Shown here one piece after another: positions 8,412-17,568 of a stretch of DNA of 64,000 bases. The position numbers were made by a program, and so were the translations under genes. Origin of the DNA: Paenibacillus pini JCM 16418 (GTDB lineage: Bacteria; Bacillota; Bacilli; Paenibacillales; Paenibacillaceae); assembly GCF_000576305.1 (NCBI RefSeq), contig NZ_BAVZ01000009.1, forward strand, positions 142,486-206,485, in the 5' to 3' direction. Every line of letters begins with the position of its first letter. The first letter of the stretch is position 1. A model generated the notes under the pieces. That model was not told the DNA's origin and ran no database searches. It saw only the letters and a list, made by a program, of their open reading frames with translations.

Positions 8412-8954
8412 ATGAGCAACCAAAATGATCATCATGAACCATCGGAAAAGCCACCCGGTCGTAAAGAAATGTCCCGTCGACAATTTCTTACTTATACTTT
8501 GGGCGGTGCCACTGCTTACATGGCTGCCGGTGCAGTATTACCAATGGTGCGTTTTGCGGTAGATCCTATTCTACACAGAAAAGGTGAAGGCGAATTCATA
8601 AAAGTGGTCGAAGAGAGCAAAATTACCGATCAACCACAAGAGTTCACTTTTGAATTACCGCAGCAGGATGGATGGTATGCAAGTACAGCAACATTAATCG
8701 CTTGGATTCGTAAGGATGAAAAAGGGAAGATTTATGCTTTGTCCCCAATCTGTAAACATCTAGGGTGTACAGTAGGATGGAACAATGATAAGAATTTCCC
8801 GGATGAATACCACTGCCCATGTCACGGGGCGCGTTACACCAAACTCGGCAAGAACTTGGCTGTAGCACCTAAACCACTGGACACTTATAAGATTAAGAGT
8901 GATAAAGGCTGGGTTTATTTAGGCGGTATAGAGCCAAATACTGAAGTGAAATAG
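8412..8954 (+). CDS. qcrA: Menaquinol:cytochrome c reductase Rieske iron-sulfur subunit
   Basis: 180 aa. The [2Fe-2S] ligands are in 'CKHLGCTVGW' and 'CPCHGARYTKLGKN' (Cys-x-His ... Cys-x2-His). An N-terminal twin-arginine-like signal anchor 'SRRQFLTYTLGG' precedes one membrane segment (about residues 25-45), so the cluster domain faces the outside. I chose ATG 8412, behind an AAAGGGGG site, over an upstream in-frame TTG. It is the first gene of qcrABC, in which electrons pass from menaquinol through the Rieske cluster to cytochrome c. Confidence 0.97.
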   Translation: MSNQNDHHEPSEKPPGRKEMSRRQFLTYTLGGATAYMAAGAVLPMVRFAVDPILHRKGEGEFIKVVEESKITDQPQEFTFELPQQDGWYASTATLIAWIRKDEKGKIYALSPICKHLGCTVGWNNDKNFPDEYHCPCHGARYTKLGKNLAVAPKPLDTYKIKSDKGWVYLGGIEPNTEVK

Positions 8955-8969
8955 GAGGCGTAGATTCGG

Positions 8970-9641
8970 ATGTTTAAGAATGTCTACAACTGGATTGATG
9001 AACGTCTTGATGTCACGCCGATATGGAGAGACGTTGCTGACCATGAAGTCCCGGAACATGTTAACCCGGCGCATCACTTTTCTGCGTTTGTATACTGTTT
9101 CGGCGGATTGACGTTTTTTATCACAGTCATCCAAATTCTGTCGGGAATGTTCCTGACAATGTATTATGTACCAGACATCATTAACGCATATGCAAGTGTA
9201 GAGTATTTGCAAACGCAAATTGCGTTTGGTCAGATTGTTCGCGGTATGCATCACTGGGGAGCCAGCTTGGTTATTGTAATGATGTTCCTACATACGATGC
9301 GTGTGTTCTTCACAGGGTCTTACAAAGCTCCTCGTGAAATGAACTGGGTTGTCGGTATGTTGTTGTTCTTCGTTATGTTGGGCTTAGGTCTGACAGGCTA
9401 TTTGCTTCCTTGGGACAACAAAGCTTACTTTGCAACAAAAGTTACATTGGAAATTGCAAACTCTGTTCCGGTATTGGGACCCATCATTAAAGAGTTCCTG
9501 CAAGGCGGTACAATTGTAGGTGCGGAAACGCTTACTCGTTTCTTTGCACTTCACGTCTTTTTCCTCCCGGCCGTATTGCTTGTTCTGATGGTTGGACACT
9601 TTATCATGATCCGCAGACAAGGAATTTCCGGACCACTATAA
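8970..9641 (+). CDS. qcrB: Menaquinol:cytochrome c reductase cytochrome b6 subunit
   Basis: 223 aa, four membrane segments, the b6-type short cytochrome b. Haem-ligand histidines lie in 'RGMHHWGASLVIVMMFLHTM' and 'ALHVFFLPAVLLVLMVGHFI', and the quinol-site region is 'GMLLFFVMLGLGLTGYLLPW'. It starts 15 nt after qcrA behind TAGGAGG. It carries the two b haems in the membrane and works with qcrC, which supplies the subunit IV part. Confidence 0.97.
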   Translation: MFKNVYNWIDERLDVTPIWRDVADHEVPEHVNPAHHFSAFVYCFGGLTFFITVIQILSGMFLTMYYVPDIINAYASVEYLQTQIAFGQIVRGMHHWGASLVIVMMFLHTMRVFFTGSYKAPREMNWVVGMLLFFVMLGLGLTGYLLPWDNKAYFATKVTLEIANSVPVLGPIIKEFLQGGTIVGAETLTRFFALHVFFLPAVLLVLMVGHFIMIRRQGISGPL

Positions 9642-9660
9642 TAAGAAGGGAGGAATATCG

Positions 9661-10536
9661 ATGGCACACGGGAATAATTCAAAAGAAAAAGTAGTATTTG
9701 TAGGCGATTCACGTGTACGTAAAGGAAACGGTTTCATTACACCGCCAGACTATACGTCATATCCAGGTAAATCGGAAGCGTTTATCCCTAACTTTTTGTT
9801 GAAAGAATGGATGGTTGGCGTTGTTGTTCTGGTCGGATTTTTGGCACTTACCATTGCCGAGCCAGCTCCGCTTGGTTTCCCTGCGAATCCGAGTGCGTCT
9901 GTTATTCCAATGCCTGACTGGTACTTCTTGTTCCTGTATCAATATTTGAAACTTCCATATGCATCAGGTAGTTATATTGTACTCGGAACACTAGGTGTGA
10001 GTGGTGTAGCCTTCGGATCTCTACTATTGGCACCTTTCCTGGATACAGGAAGTGAGCGCCGTTTCTACCGTAGACCGATTGCATCATCATTAATGATTCT
10101 GTCTTTGATTGCTACGATTTACTTAACAAATAGCGCATGGACACATTATAAGGCTGAGATGGCTGAAACAGGCCAAATCTCTGAAGATATTCAACGTGAA
10201 GAGAAAGCTGCTGAGAACAAAGCTAAAGGTCTTCCGACCTCAAGTGCCACAAAGACAAAAGAAATTGCGATTGTGGACAAGGAAGATCCAGCAATGGAAT
10301 CCTTTAAGAAAGCAGGATGTATTTCATGTCATGCTGCTGATATGAAGGGTGCTGGCGGACCGTCCCTACGTGGTGTAGGCGACAAACATGATAAAGCAGC
10401 CATTGCTAAGATCATTAAAGAAGGCTATGAAGGTAAAATGCCTCCCCAATATGACAATGCCATTGCGGCTGGTCTAACGGATAAGGACATTGATCATCTG
10501 GCTGAGTGGCTTAGTAAGCAAAAAGCTGAAAAATAA
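9661..10536 (+). CDS. qcrC: Menaquinol:cytochrome c reductase subunit IV fused to cytochrome c
   Basis: 291 aa. The N-terminal half is a subunit IV-like module with about three membrane segments, including 'MVGVVVLVGFLALTIAEPAP' and the Qo-site loop 'PMPDWYFLFLYQYLK'. A charged linker (about 170-215) leads to a C-terminal class I cytochrome c domain with the haem motif 'CISCH' (about residue 220) and a methionine-ligand region 'GKMPPQYD'. This fusion is the Bacillus type. It is the last gene of the operon, with a terminator 16 nt later. Confidence 0.97.
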   Translation: MAHGNNSKEKVVFVGDSRVRKGNGFITPPDYTSYPGKSEAFIPNFLLKEWMVGVVVLVGFLALTIAEPAPLGFPANPSASVIPMPDWYFLFLYQYLKLPYASGSYIVLGTLGVSGVAFGSLLLAPFLDTGSERRFYRRPIASSLMILSLIATIYLTNSAWTHYKAEMAETGQISEDIQREEKAAENKAKGLPTSSATKTKEIAIVDKEDPAMESFKKAGCISCHAADMKGAGGPSLRGVGDKHDKAAIAKIIKEGYEGKMPPQYDNAIAAGLTDKDIDHLAEWLSKQKAEK

Positions 10537-10551
10537 TGGATCTTCACACAC

Positions 10552-10583
10552 AACCTGATCGTAACTTGCGATCAGGTTTTTTT
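10552..10583 (+). terminator. Intrinsic terminator after qcrC
   Basis: AACCTGATCG / CGATCAGGTT form a perfect 10-bp stem with a 7-nt loop, followed by T7. The next ribosome site is only about 20 nt further, with no room for a normal promoter. Confidence 0.9.
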
Positions 10584-10612
10584 AAATGAAATCATTGAAC
10601 AGGGGGATCAAG

Positions 10613-11239
10613 GTGTCTATATCCTATTTATGGAGCCGCTCTTTATTAATGAACCGATATTTTCTATGGCTATTGTTTGTGTGTAACCTATTGGGCACAG
10701 TTTACGGATATATTTGGTACGCACAACAGATGGTGTATACCATGGATCATAATCCGTTCTGGCAAGTTATATTTGTACCAGATAGCCCCACAGCAAGTTT
10801 ATTCTTTACAATTGCAGTTTTGTTCTTGTTATACCCACCTAAGAGTCTGCTAGGTATAGGTTTCCGGCATTTAGTAGAGGCTCTAGCCGTAGTGACTTCT
10901 GTCAAATATGGCATTTGGGCGGTGAGCATTATATTTGCGAGCGTTGCCCAGGGAAGCGAAATGGTATGGCAAGATTGGATGCTTGTTGCTTCACATACAG
11001 CCATGGCTGTGGAAGCATTGATTTATGTTCGTTTCTTCAAATTCGGAGGTTCAGTGATTATTGCAGCGGCTGCCTGGACTTTTTTAAATGATACGGTTGA
11101 TTATACATATGGCATATTTCCTTGGTTGCCCCAGCAGTTAAATGATGATGTGTCGAGTATTCAATTTTTCACGTTTGGACTCACGCTCTTTAGTGCATTG
11201 ATTACATGGCTAGCGCTGAAGCAAGCTAAACGTTACTAA
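10613..11239 (+). CDS. ypjA: DUF1405 integral membrane protein (YpjA-like)
   Basis: 208 aa with about five to six membrane segments, starting 'LLWLLFVCNLLGTVYGYIWY'-like near residue 20. The conserved region 'VPDSPTASLFFTIAVLFLLY' is typical of YpjA. GTG 10613 is preferred because AGGGGG stands 7 nt before it; the ATG at 10586 directly abuts the qcrC terminator. Function is unknown. The position between qcrC and ypjB matches B. subtilis. Confidence 0.87.
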   Translation: MSISYLWSRSLLMNRYFLWLLFVCNLLGTVYGYIWYAQQMVYTMDHNPFWQVIFVPDSPTASLFFTIAVLFLLYPPKSLLGIGFRHLVEALAVVTSVKYGIWAVSIIFASVAQGSEMVWQDWMLVASHTAMAVEALIYVRFFKFGGSVIIAAAAWTFLNDTVDYTYGIFPWLPQQLNDDVSSIQFFTFGLTLFSALITWLALKQAKRY

Positions 11240-11258
11240 GATAAAACGATGTTCTATA

Positions 11259-11298
11259 GACATCCCTTCTACCATACATTTACGGTAGGAGGGATGTC
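11259..11298 (+). promoter_or_regulatory. 15-bp RNA hairpin enclosing the ypjB ribosome site
   Basis: GACATCCCTTCTACC (11259-11273) pairs with GGTAGGAGGGATGTC (11284-11298) over 15 bp with one G-U and a 10-nt loop. The right arm contains the AGGAGGG ribosome site, and ATG follows 2 nt later at 11301. No T tract follows, so it is not a normal terminator. In a transcript coming from ypjA the site would be hidden. Confidence 0.75.
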
Positions 11299-11300
11299 CT

Positions 11301-12179
11301 ATGTTACGAATTAAATTAACCTGGCAGTGGGCGATGGTGTTGTTAATCCTGCTCGGGAGCCTATATTATGGTTCATCATCTGCATGGGCATATCAAGCAG
11401 ATGATGAACCATTACAGATGAATCCTGTAGGTAGTCCTCTAGTACAAGCGGAGCGACTTGATACGGCATCGGAAACGTTGTATCAGCATGTGCTCGAAGG
11501 AAATATAAATCTTGTTCAACAAGATATTCGCGAAGTGGCACAGATTTTTGAGTCATCTTCTCTTCAGGGCCTAACGACTGTAGAGGGAATTCATGCGATT
11601 GCGGAGAGTATTGTTGAGATGAAAGAAGCGACGGTCCAGGCTCGTATCCAAGAAGAGCAGTGGTTAACGGCATCGGCTAAACTTCGGATGGCAGCAGATA
11701 GTTTAAGTCACCCACGGCAACCCGTTTGGCTCCAATATTATAAGGTTATTCGTGAGGACTTGAACAATATGAATGTTGCAGTCGTTGCAAAGGATAAACA
11801 GGGGCTTAAAAATGGATATGAAAGTCTTCGTCGTCATTATGAAGTGATTAGACCCGCAGTTATTATTCAACGTAAAAATGGAGAAATCGCCATTATTGAT
11901 TCATGGGTTTCATATGCGGGTGGAATTATTTCCTCTACTTCAACGGCTTCAATGGATATGAGTGGACTTATTTCACAAGGGGAAGAACAATTCAACGGAT
12001 TATTCGGCAAAAAGAAGGATGAGCCTGCTTTAGCATCATTGGATTCGGTCAATACGCCTTGGCCATGGGTGGTCTGGTCTGGATCTTTCATTCTGATCAT
12101 TCTCGCTTATGCAGGGTACAGGAAATATAGAGGAGAGCAAAACACGTTTCAAAGCGTTGAACCTAAGCCTAAATTTTGA
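11301..12179 (+). CDS. ypjB: Sporulation protein YpjB
   Basis: 292 aa. An N-terminal signal peptide ('WAMVLLILLGSLYYGSSSAW', about residues 10-30) precedes a helical extracytoplasmic domain, and a C-terminal membrane anchor 'WPWVVWSGSFILIILAYAGY' (about 252-272) ends in a basic tail. This layout and the place between ypjA and a YitT gene match the Spore_YpjB family, which is needed for full sporulation in B. subtilis but of unknown biochemical role. Its ribosome site lies in a strong hairpin (11259-11298). Confidence 0.85.
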   Translation: MLRIKLTWQWAMVLLILLGSLYYGSSSAWAYQADDEPLQMNPVGSPLVQAERLDTASETLYQHVLEGNINLVQQDIREVAQIFESSSLQGLTTVEGIHAIAESIVEMKEATVQARIQEEQWLTASAKLRMAADSLSHPRQPVWLQYYKVIREDLNNMNVAVVAKDKQGLKNGYESLRRHYEVIRPAVIIQRKNGEIAIIDSWVSYAGGIISSTSTASMDMSGLISQGEEQFNGLFGKKKDEPALASLDSVNTPWPWVVWSGSFILIILAYAGYRKYRGEQNTFQSVEPKPKF

Positions 12180-12193
12180 GGCATTTTATCAGT

Positions 12194-12236
12194 AAAAAAG
12201 CACGCCAGCATCATCTGGCGTGCTTTTGTTTTTTTA
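12194..12236. terminator. Bidirectional terminator between ypjB and the YitT gene
   Basis: AAAAAAGCACGCCAG / CTGGCGTGCTTTTG form an 11-12-bp G+C-rich stem, with A6 on one side and T7 on the other. It can stop both convergent transcripts. Confidence 0.92.
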
Positions 12237-12249
12237 ATTATATAAGCAT

Positions 12250-13119
12250 TTACTCTTCACGAAATCCTTCACCATGCACATCATGCACATCGTTAATTAT
12301 GACAAAGGCTCTAGGATCGACAGATTTGACGATTTCGTTCAAACGTCGGATTTCTTGACGTGCTACAACACAGTAAGCCATGTGTTTGGCCTGCTTAGAA
12401 TAAGCTCCAATAGCAGGGATTAGAGTAACGCCACGTTCCATCTCGATTGTGATTTGATCAGCAATTTCAGGAGCATGGTCGCTGATAATGGTAAATGCCT
12501 TGGCAGCATATGCACCTTCTTGAATGAAATCAATAACTTTGGACGAAATAAAGACGGCTACCAGCGTATATAGGATTTTTTCCCTCGGTATAAAGAAAAG
12601 GGATGCGACGATAATGATGATATCAATAGCTAGAATAACCTGTCCCATACTAAAGCCAAATTTACGGTTGAAAATGCGTGCCACGATATCAGAACCGCCT
12701 GTCGTTCCGCCGAAACGGAATACTATGCCCAAACCCGCACCAAGCGTAACTCCGGCGTACAAGGATGCTAAAATGAAATCCCTTTCGGTTTGAAAAGGTG
12801 TAATCCATTGATACGAAATCATTTTCTCAATCAGCCAGAGGAAGAAAGTTAAAGATGCTATTCCGACTCCGGTATATACCATCTGCTTACCGCCAAGAAT
12901 TTTCCATCCGATTAAAAACAGAGGAATATTCAGCAGTAGAGTGGATAATGCAGGTGGGATGCTGAAAGCGTAATTAAGGAGCACAGTAACACCCGTGACG
13001 CCGCCCTCCATCAGTTGATTGGGAATGATAAAATAAAGTAACCCAAATGCATAGATAGCTGCTCCCAGTATAATGGGGAAGACAGTTTTGAACACTTTAA
13101 AAAACCCTGATGATTTCAT
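12250..13119 (-). CDS. YitT family membrane protein (YpjC-like, DUF161 + DUF2179)
   Basis: 289 aa. About five to six membrane segments occupy the first 190 residues, starting 'IILGAAIYAFGLLYFIIPNQ', with the family signature 'GLGIVFRFGGTTGGSDIVAR'. The C-terminal cytosolic DUF2179 domain begins near 200 ('KAFTIISDHAPEIADQI') and ends 'DPRAFVIINDVHDVHGEGF'. The start is the ATG at 13119, five nt after GTGAGGT; the in-frame GTG four codons upstream is part of that site. The transport role is unknown. In B. subtilis a YitT gene (ypjC) stands at this place. Confidence 0.9.
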   Translation of the reverse strand: MKSSGFFKVFKTVFPIILGAAIYAFGLLYFIIPNQLMEGGVTGVTVLLNYAFSIPPALSTLLLNIPLFLIGWKILGGKQMVYTGVGIASLTFFLWLIEKMISYQWITPFQTERDFILASLYAGVTLGAGLGIVFRFGGTTGGSDIVARIFNRKFGFSMGQVILAIDIIIIVASLFFIPREKILYTLVAVFISSKVIDFIQEGAYAAKAFTIISDHAPEIADQITIEMERGVTLIPAIGAYSKQAKHMAYCVVARQEIRRLNEIVKSVDPRAFVIINDVHDVHGEGFREE

Positions 13120-13142
13120 GAAATACCTCACAATAACTAAAG

Positions 13143-13155
13143 TAGCAAATTGCTA
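13143..13155. promoter_or_regulatory. Perfect 13-bp palindrome in the YitT gene leader
   Basis: TAGCAAATTGCTA is a perfect palindrome around a central A, 23 nt upstream of the minus-strand start. It may be an operator or a chance A/T-rich palindrome. Confidence 0.3.
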
Positions 13156-13250
13156 TTTCTTCGCTCCATCCATAGTATACCTTTTTCCCTAGAGATTAAA
13201 AAATATTTGTTTTCAATAACGCTTTACGATAACATATGAAGTAAAACATT

Positions 13251-13269
13251 CGTCATAACAGCTATGACG
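13251..13269. promoter_or_regulatory. Operator-like inverted repeat upstream of mazG-like gene
   Basis: CGTCATA-ACAGC-TATGACG is a 7-bp perfect inverted repeat with a 5-nt spacer in the divergent region between the YitT gene and the MazG-like gene. It has the size of a dimeric repressor site; no regulator is known. Confidence 0.4.
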
Positions 13270-13301
13270 TATGAATTTAATTTGAAATTGGGTGATCTAA
13301 G

Positions 13302-13631
13302 GTGGAAAAGTCTTTGGCCGAAATGCAGCGTGAAGTAGACCTTTACATCTCCCAGTTTAAAGAAGGTTACTTCAGTCCTTTAGCGATGCTAGCTCGAATG
13401 TCAGAAGAAGTGGGAGAACTCGCTCGCGAAGTGAATCATGAATTTGGGGAGAAGCCCAAAAAGCCTTCAGAAGCTGATAATTCTATTGAGCTTGAACTAG
13501 GAGATATATTGTTTATAACACTTTGTTTTGCCAATTCACTGAATATTGATCTGACGAAGGCTCATGATCAAGTGATGCATAAATTTAATACACGTGATAA
13601 AGATCGCTGGACGAAATTGAACACCGATTAG
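13302..13631 (+). CDS. MazG-like nucleotide pyrophosphohydrolase (YpjD-like)
   Basis: 109 aa, a compact single MazG domain. The Mg2+-binding motif EExxE appears as 'SEEVGELAREVNHEFGE' (about 36-52) and the second half as 'SIELELGDILFITLCFANSL' (the ExxD part). It probably hydrolyses an NTP or dNTP to NMP and PPi. It starts at GTG 13302 behind GGGTGAT. Its place before dapB equals ypjD in B. subtilis. Confidence 0.9.
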   Translation: MEKSLAEMQREVDLYISQFKEGYFSPLAMLARMSEEVGELAREVNHEFGEKPKKPSEADNSIELELGDILFITLCFANSLNIDLTKAHDQVMHKFNTRDKDRWTKLNTD

Positions 13632-13683
13632 GCCATTCATACATATGCTGTACCAAAACCCGAGGAGTATGGGGGGATGGTAC

Positions 13684-14220
13684 ATGAAAAAAGAACCTTT
13701 GGTTCAACAGGCTTATCACTGTATTTTACAAAATGACTTCGAAGGGGCACTGCACTGGTTTGAAGCAGCTGTAGCGGAGAATCCGGAAGATGCGGATATT
13801 CATTATCGCTGTTCCGTCACATATGCACGTAGTAACCGGTTGGAGCAGGCCATGCAGCATGCATTACAAGCTTCTACCCTTGCTCCTGAGAAACCGGAGT
13901 ATAGGTTGTACTATAACCATTTAAGAGCCATGCGTCTCGTTCAAGATGCCCGAAGAATCATTGATACACTTACTGCTGCACCTGCGAGTGAGTTATACCG
14001 GGCAGTATCTATTCTTAAAGAGGCTAACCAGCTTGACCCTCTTTATGGGGATGCATATATATGGCTTGCTTTGGCTTACAGCCAATTAAATGAACATGCA
14101 CGTGCCTTTTCAACCTTAAAAGAAGTGATCGCTCTGCAGCCTAATGATCATGCTTTGCAGGAAACATTCGAACAACTCAAAATTAGACTAAATACGTATT
14201 TGCATGACTCATCAGACTAG
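13684..14220 (+). CDS. Tetratricopeptide repeat protein
   Basis: 178 aa, soluble. At least three TPR-like helix pairs are visible: 'DFEGALHWFEAAVAENPEDA', 'NRLEQAMQHALQASTLAPEK' and 'HARAFSTLKEVIALQPNDHA'. The ATG at 13684 follows GGGGGGATGGTAC; an earlier in-frame ATG lacks a site. It sits between the MazG-like gene and dapB, an insertion relative to B. subtilis. It is a presumed protein-protein adaptor with unknown partner. Confidence 0.8.
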   Translation: MKKEPLVQQAYHCILQNDFEGALHWFEAAVAENPEDADIHYRCSVTYARSNRLEQAMQHALQASTLAPEKPEYRLYYNHLRAMRLVQDARRIIDTLTAAPASELYRAVSILKEANQLDPLYGDAYIWLALAYSQLNEHARAFSTLKEVIALQPNDHALQETFEQLKIRLNTYLHDSSD

Positions 14221-14244
14221 TTGAAGGAAGCGAGGGACTGCATA

Positions 14245-15048
14245 ATGACAGAACCAATTAAAGTGGCTGTGGCGGGAGCCGGAGGCCGTATGGGTAAGGA
14301 AGTAATAAAGCTTGTATTAGAAGACGAAAGCTTAGAACTAGTTGCTGCGATCGGTCGCTCAGACGAAGGGACCGATGCAGCTGATCTTGTTAATTTGCCA
14401 TCCTCAGGTATAACGGTTGTGACGGATCTAGAACTAGCTTTGGTTGAATCGAAGCCAGATGTATTGGTTGATTTTACTACGCCTAAATTTGCTTATTCCA
14501 ATACAGCATTAGCTATTTCACTTGGAGTTCGTCCGGTCGTAGGAACGACTGGATTTACAACAGAGCAAATAGAAGATCTGGACAAGCAGTGTAAGGCAAA
14601 AGGGATTGGTGGATTAATTGCTCCGAATTTCTCCATTGGCGCTATTCTGATGATGAAGTTTGCTGCTCAGGCTGCTAAGTATTTTCCTCATCTTGAAATC
14701 ATGGAGTTTCATGGGGATCAGAAGCTGGATGCCCCGTCTGGAACAGCTATTAAGACAGCGGAAATGATCGCTCAGAACCGAGAAGAAATTCGTCAAGGTA
14801 ACCCGAAGGAAGAGGAAACGATTGATGGTGCACGCGGTGGTTATTATAATGGCTTCCGTATTCATAGCGTTCGTTTACCAGGGGTGTTTGCTCAGCAAGA
14901 GGTCATGTTTGGAGGTTTTGGTCAAACGCTGAAAATCCGTCATGATTCATATGAACGCGCAGGGTATATGCCTGGTGTGAAACTTGGAATTGAGAAAGTT
15001 ATGCAATACGCAGGAATGATTTATGGTTTTGACCATTTTATTGAATAA
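14245..15048 (+). CDS. dapB: 4-hydroxy-tetrahydrodipicolinate reductase
   Basis: 267 aa, the usual length. The NAD(P)H motif '[15 protein letters not shown]' is N-terminal. The substrate-site signature reads '[20 protein letters not shown]', with the catalytic His and Lys. The second residue of the usual His-His pair is Gly here. It reduces the DapA product in lysine/diaminopimelate synthesis. ATG 14245 follows GCGAGGGA; the upstream in-frame TTG directly abuts the preceding stop. mgsA follows after 44 nt. Confidence 0.96.
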   Translation: MTEPIKVAVAGAGGRMGKEVIKLVLEDESLELVAAIGRSDEGTDAADLVNLPSSGITVVTDLELALVESKPDVLVDFTTPKFAYSNTALAISLGVRPVVGTTGFTTEQIEDLDKQCKAKGIGGLIAPNFSIGAILMMKFAAQAAKYFPHLEIMEFHGDQKLDAPSGTAIKTAEMIAQNREEIRQGNPKEEETIDGARGGYYNGFRIHSVRLPGVFAQQEVMFGGFGQTLKIRHDSYERAGYMPGVKLGIEKVMQYAGMIYGFDHFIE

Positions 15049-15092
15049 TTTACATTGACCCACATAGCCATCACAAGAGAGGTTGGAGAAAT

Positions 15093-15515
15093 ATGTTGAA
15101 AATTGCATTTATCGCACATGATCGTAAAAAAGATGAGATGGTCAATTTTGTAACAGCTTATGAACATGTATTCGAAGGTCATAAATTGTATTCAACAGGC
15201 ACAACGGGACAACGGATTATGGAAGGTACAGCTCTGAGAATCCATCGTTTCATGTCCGGACCTCTGGGCGGAGATCAACAAATCGGCGCACTAGTGGCGC
15301 AGAATGAAATGGATTTAATCATTTTCCTCCGCGACCCTCTAATGGCACAACCGCATGAACCAGATATTAATGCCTTACTTCGTCTATGTGATGTTCAGGG
15401 AATTCCACTTGCTACAAATATTGCAACAGCTGAAATTTTGGTGAAGGCGCTAGAACGCGGTGATTTCGCTTGGCGTGAGCTTGTCCATAAGTACAAGCCA
15501 GGTGAAGAAGTGTGA
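15093..15515 (+). CDS. mgsA: Methylglyoxal synthase
   Basis: 140 aa. The phosphate-binding 'STGTTGQRI' and the catalytic-Asp motif '[10 protein letters not shown]' are intact, as is '[14 protein letters not shown]'. It converts dihydroxyacetone phosphate to methylglyoxal, a bypass relieving sugar-phosphate stress. The next gene is bshB1, whose GTG start overlaps this stop by 4 nt. That link is meaningful because bacillithiol helps detoxify methylglyoxal in Bacillus. Confidence 0.97.
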   Translation: MLKIAFIAHDRKKDEMVNFVTAYEHVFEGHKLYSTGTTGQRIMEGTALRIHRFMSGPLGGDQQIGALVAQNEMDLIIFLRDPLMAQPHEPDINALLRLCDVQGIPLATNIATAEILVKALERGDFAWRELVHKYKPGEEV

Positions 15516-16225
15516 GTGGTCAGTTAGATATCCTCGTCTTCGGAGCTCATGCAGATGATGCAGAGATCGGAATGGCGGGAACGATCCTTAAACATGTAGA
15601 GGCAGGGTATCGTGTTGGGATATGCGACTTAACCTTTGCAGAGATGTCCTCTAATGGCACTGTTGAAAGACGTCAAGAAGAAGCACGCGCGGCAGCAGAT
15701 GTGTTAGGTCTGACGATGCGCAGTAACTTAGGCCTAACGGATCGTGGATTATTTATTACATCAGAACATATCGAAGCGATTACAACTGAGATTCGACTAC
15801 ATGCACCGAAAATCGTGTTTGCTCCTTTCTGGGAGGACAGGCACCCCGATCATGTTGCTTGCAGCAAGCTTGTGGAAGAGGCTGTATTCAATGCGAAGCT
15901 TCGCCGTTACATGCCAGAGTTGCCTCCGGTTCAGGTGGATCAGCTTTATTTTTATTACATTAATGATATGGGTAAAGCGGATTTGATAGTTGATGTGACT
16001 GAACAATATAGCCGTAAGGAAGAATCCCTACTCTGCTATCGTTCACAGTTCGAAACTTCACTTCAAGAAGATGCTGTGTCGACTCCTTTAAATCAAGGGT
16101 ACATTGAACGTGTACGTTCACGGGATCGACTAACGGGCCAACGCAGACTCGTCACGTTTGCAGAAGGTTTTGCGGTTAAATCACCGTATTTGCTCCATAC
16201 ATTTAGTACAGGTTCCACAATATAA
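15512..16225 (+). CDS. bshB1: Bacillithiol biosynthesis deacetylase BshB1
   Basis: 237 aa LmbE-like zinc deacetylase. The metal motif appears as '[14 protein letters not shown]' (Ala-His-x-Asp-Asp-x-Glu) and the distal histidines as '[12 protein letters not shown]'. It removes the acetyl group from GlcNAc-malate made by BshA. Translation starts at GTG 15512 within the mgsA stop (GTGA overlap). bshA follows about 110 nt later, completing the first two bacillithiol steps. Confidence 0.95.
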   Translation: MSGQLDILVFGAHADDAEIGMAGTILKHVEAGYRVGICDLTFAEMSSNGTVERRQEEARAAADVLGLTMRSNLGLTDRGLFITSEHIEAITTEIRLHAPKIVFAPFWEDRHPDHVACSKLVEEAVFNAKLRRYMPELPPVQVDQLYFYYINDMGKADLIVDVTEQYSRKEESLLCYRSQFETSLQEDAVSTPLNQGYIERVRSRDRLTGQRRLVTFAEGFAVKSPYLLHTFSTGSTI

Positions 16226-16335
16226 GTCAGGACGGAAATCAGGAGAAATTTCTCCTGATATTCATGTTTCTGGCTATTTGATTCTTGTGGCCAATTGGGC
16301 AAGTAGGCGAATGATTTTATTAAGGAGGGACCAAG

Positions 16336-17497
16336 TTGAGCCAGTCACTTAAAATAGGTATTACCTGCTATCCGTCACTAGGCGGATCGGGTGTCGTTGC
16401 GACCGAACTCGGAAAGCTGCTTGCCGAGAAAGGTCATCAGGTTCATTTTATAGCACACAGTATTCCATTCCGTCTTGGTGGAACTTTTCATAAAAATATA
16501 TTTTATCATGAGGTCGAGGTTAGTGATTATTACGTCTTCCGCTATCCACCCTATGATATGTCACTTGCAACAAAAATGGCTCAAGTAGCTAAGATGCAGC
16601 AATTAGACATCCTTCATGTTCACTATGCGGTGCCACATGCAGTCTGTGCATTTTTGGCTAAGCAAATGGTTGGCGAGAAGCTGAAGGTCGTTACAACGCT
16701 TCACGGAACCGATATTACGGTATTGGCGCAAGATGAGTCACTTAAGGACTTAATTCGTCTTGCTATTAATGAAAGTGATGCAGTAACGGCTGTTTCTAAT
16801 GATTTGATTCGTGAAACTAGAGATGTCCTGGATATTACACGTGATATTGATTTAACCTATAATTTTGTAGATAAACGGATTTATTATCCGCGAGATACAT
16901 CTTCTCTACGAGATGACTATGCAAAGCCGCATGAAAAAATATTAATGCATATATCCAATTTCCGGCCCGTAAAAAGTAGGGGATGTGGTTGACGTATTTG
17001 CAAAAGTGAATGAGAAGATGCCTTCGAAGCTATTGTTTGTTGGCGAAGGACCAGAACTTCCAAAGATACAATGTAAAATCAATGAGCTTGGACTTGAAGA
17101 CAAAGTTTATTTCCTTGGTAAGCAAGATGAAATTGCCCAGGTCATTTCGTTAGCCGATGTCTTATTGCTCCCTTCTGAAAAAGAGAGTTTTGGACTTGTT
17201 GCGTTAGAAGCAATGGCATGTGGAGTACCTACAGTTGGCTCTCAAGCGGGTGGCATACCGGAACTCGTTGTCCATGGTGAAACGGGATTCCTTACTCCAA
17301 TTGGAGATACATCGCAAATGGCGGAGTACGCGATCCGTTTACTTTCGGATGCAGAATTAACAGAACGTTTTCGTGAAGCATGCCTGCGTAGAGCATGTAA
17401 AGACTTCGCAGATGGTCTTATTACGAAGAAGTATGAGCAAATTTATTATCGTGTACTTGGTCGTGAAGTGCCGGAGCTAAGTCCTCTGATTGGCTAA
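16336..17497 (+). pseudogene. bshA: Bacillithiol glycosyltransferase BshA, frameshifted
   Basis: A GT4 retaining glycosyltransferase of about 386-387 aa that makes GlcNAc-malate, the first step of bacillithiol synthesis. It starts at TTG 16336 behind AAGGAGGGA. The N-terminal half reads '[20 protein letters not shown]' and '[16 protein letters not shown]' up to 'HISNFRPVK'. After a frame change near 16975 the C-terminal half resumes at 'VVDVFAKV' with the GT4 nucleotide-site motif 'PSEKESFGLVALEAMACGVP'. The family normally has 'PVKRV', so two bases are probably missing (or one is extra). Both halves are otherwise intact. Confidence 0.9.
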
Positions 17498-17568
17498 GTA
17501 CTTATATGCGTTGTTCCCCTTACTAGGGATAGGTAAAGTAATGGCTCTGGATGCGGGAGGTAAATGAA

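Noticed and set aside
16960..16990. Programmed frameshifting in bshA
   Set aside because: No slippery heptamer followed by a pseudoknot is visible, bshA is not known to use recoding, and many other genes here have similar breaks.
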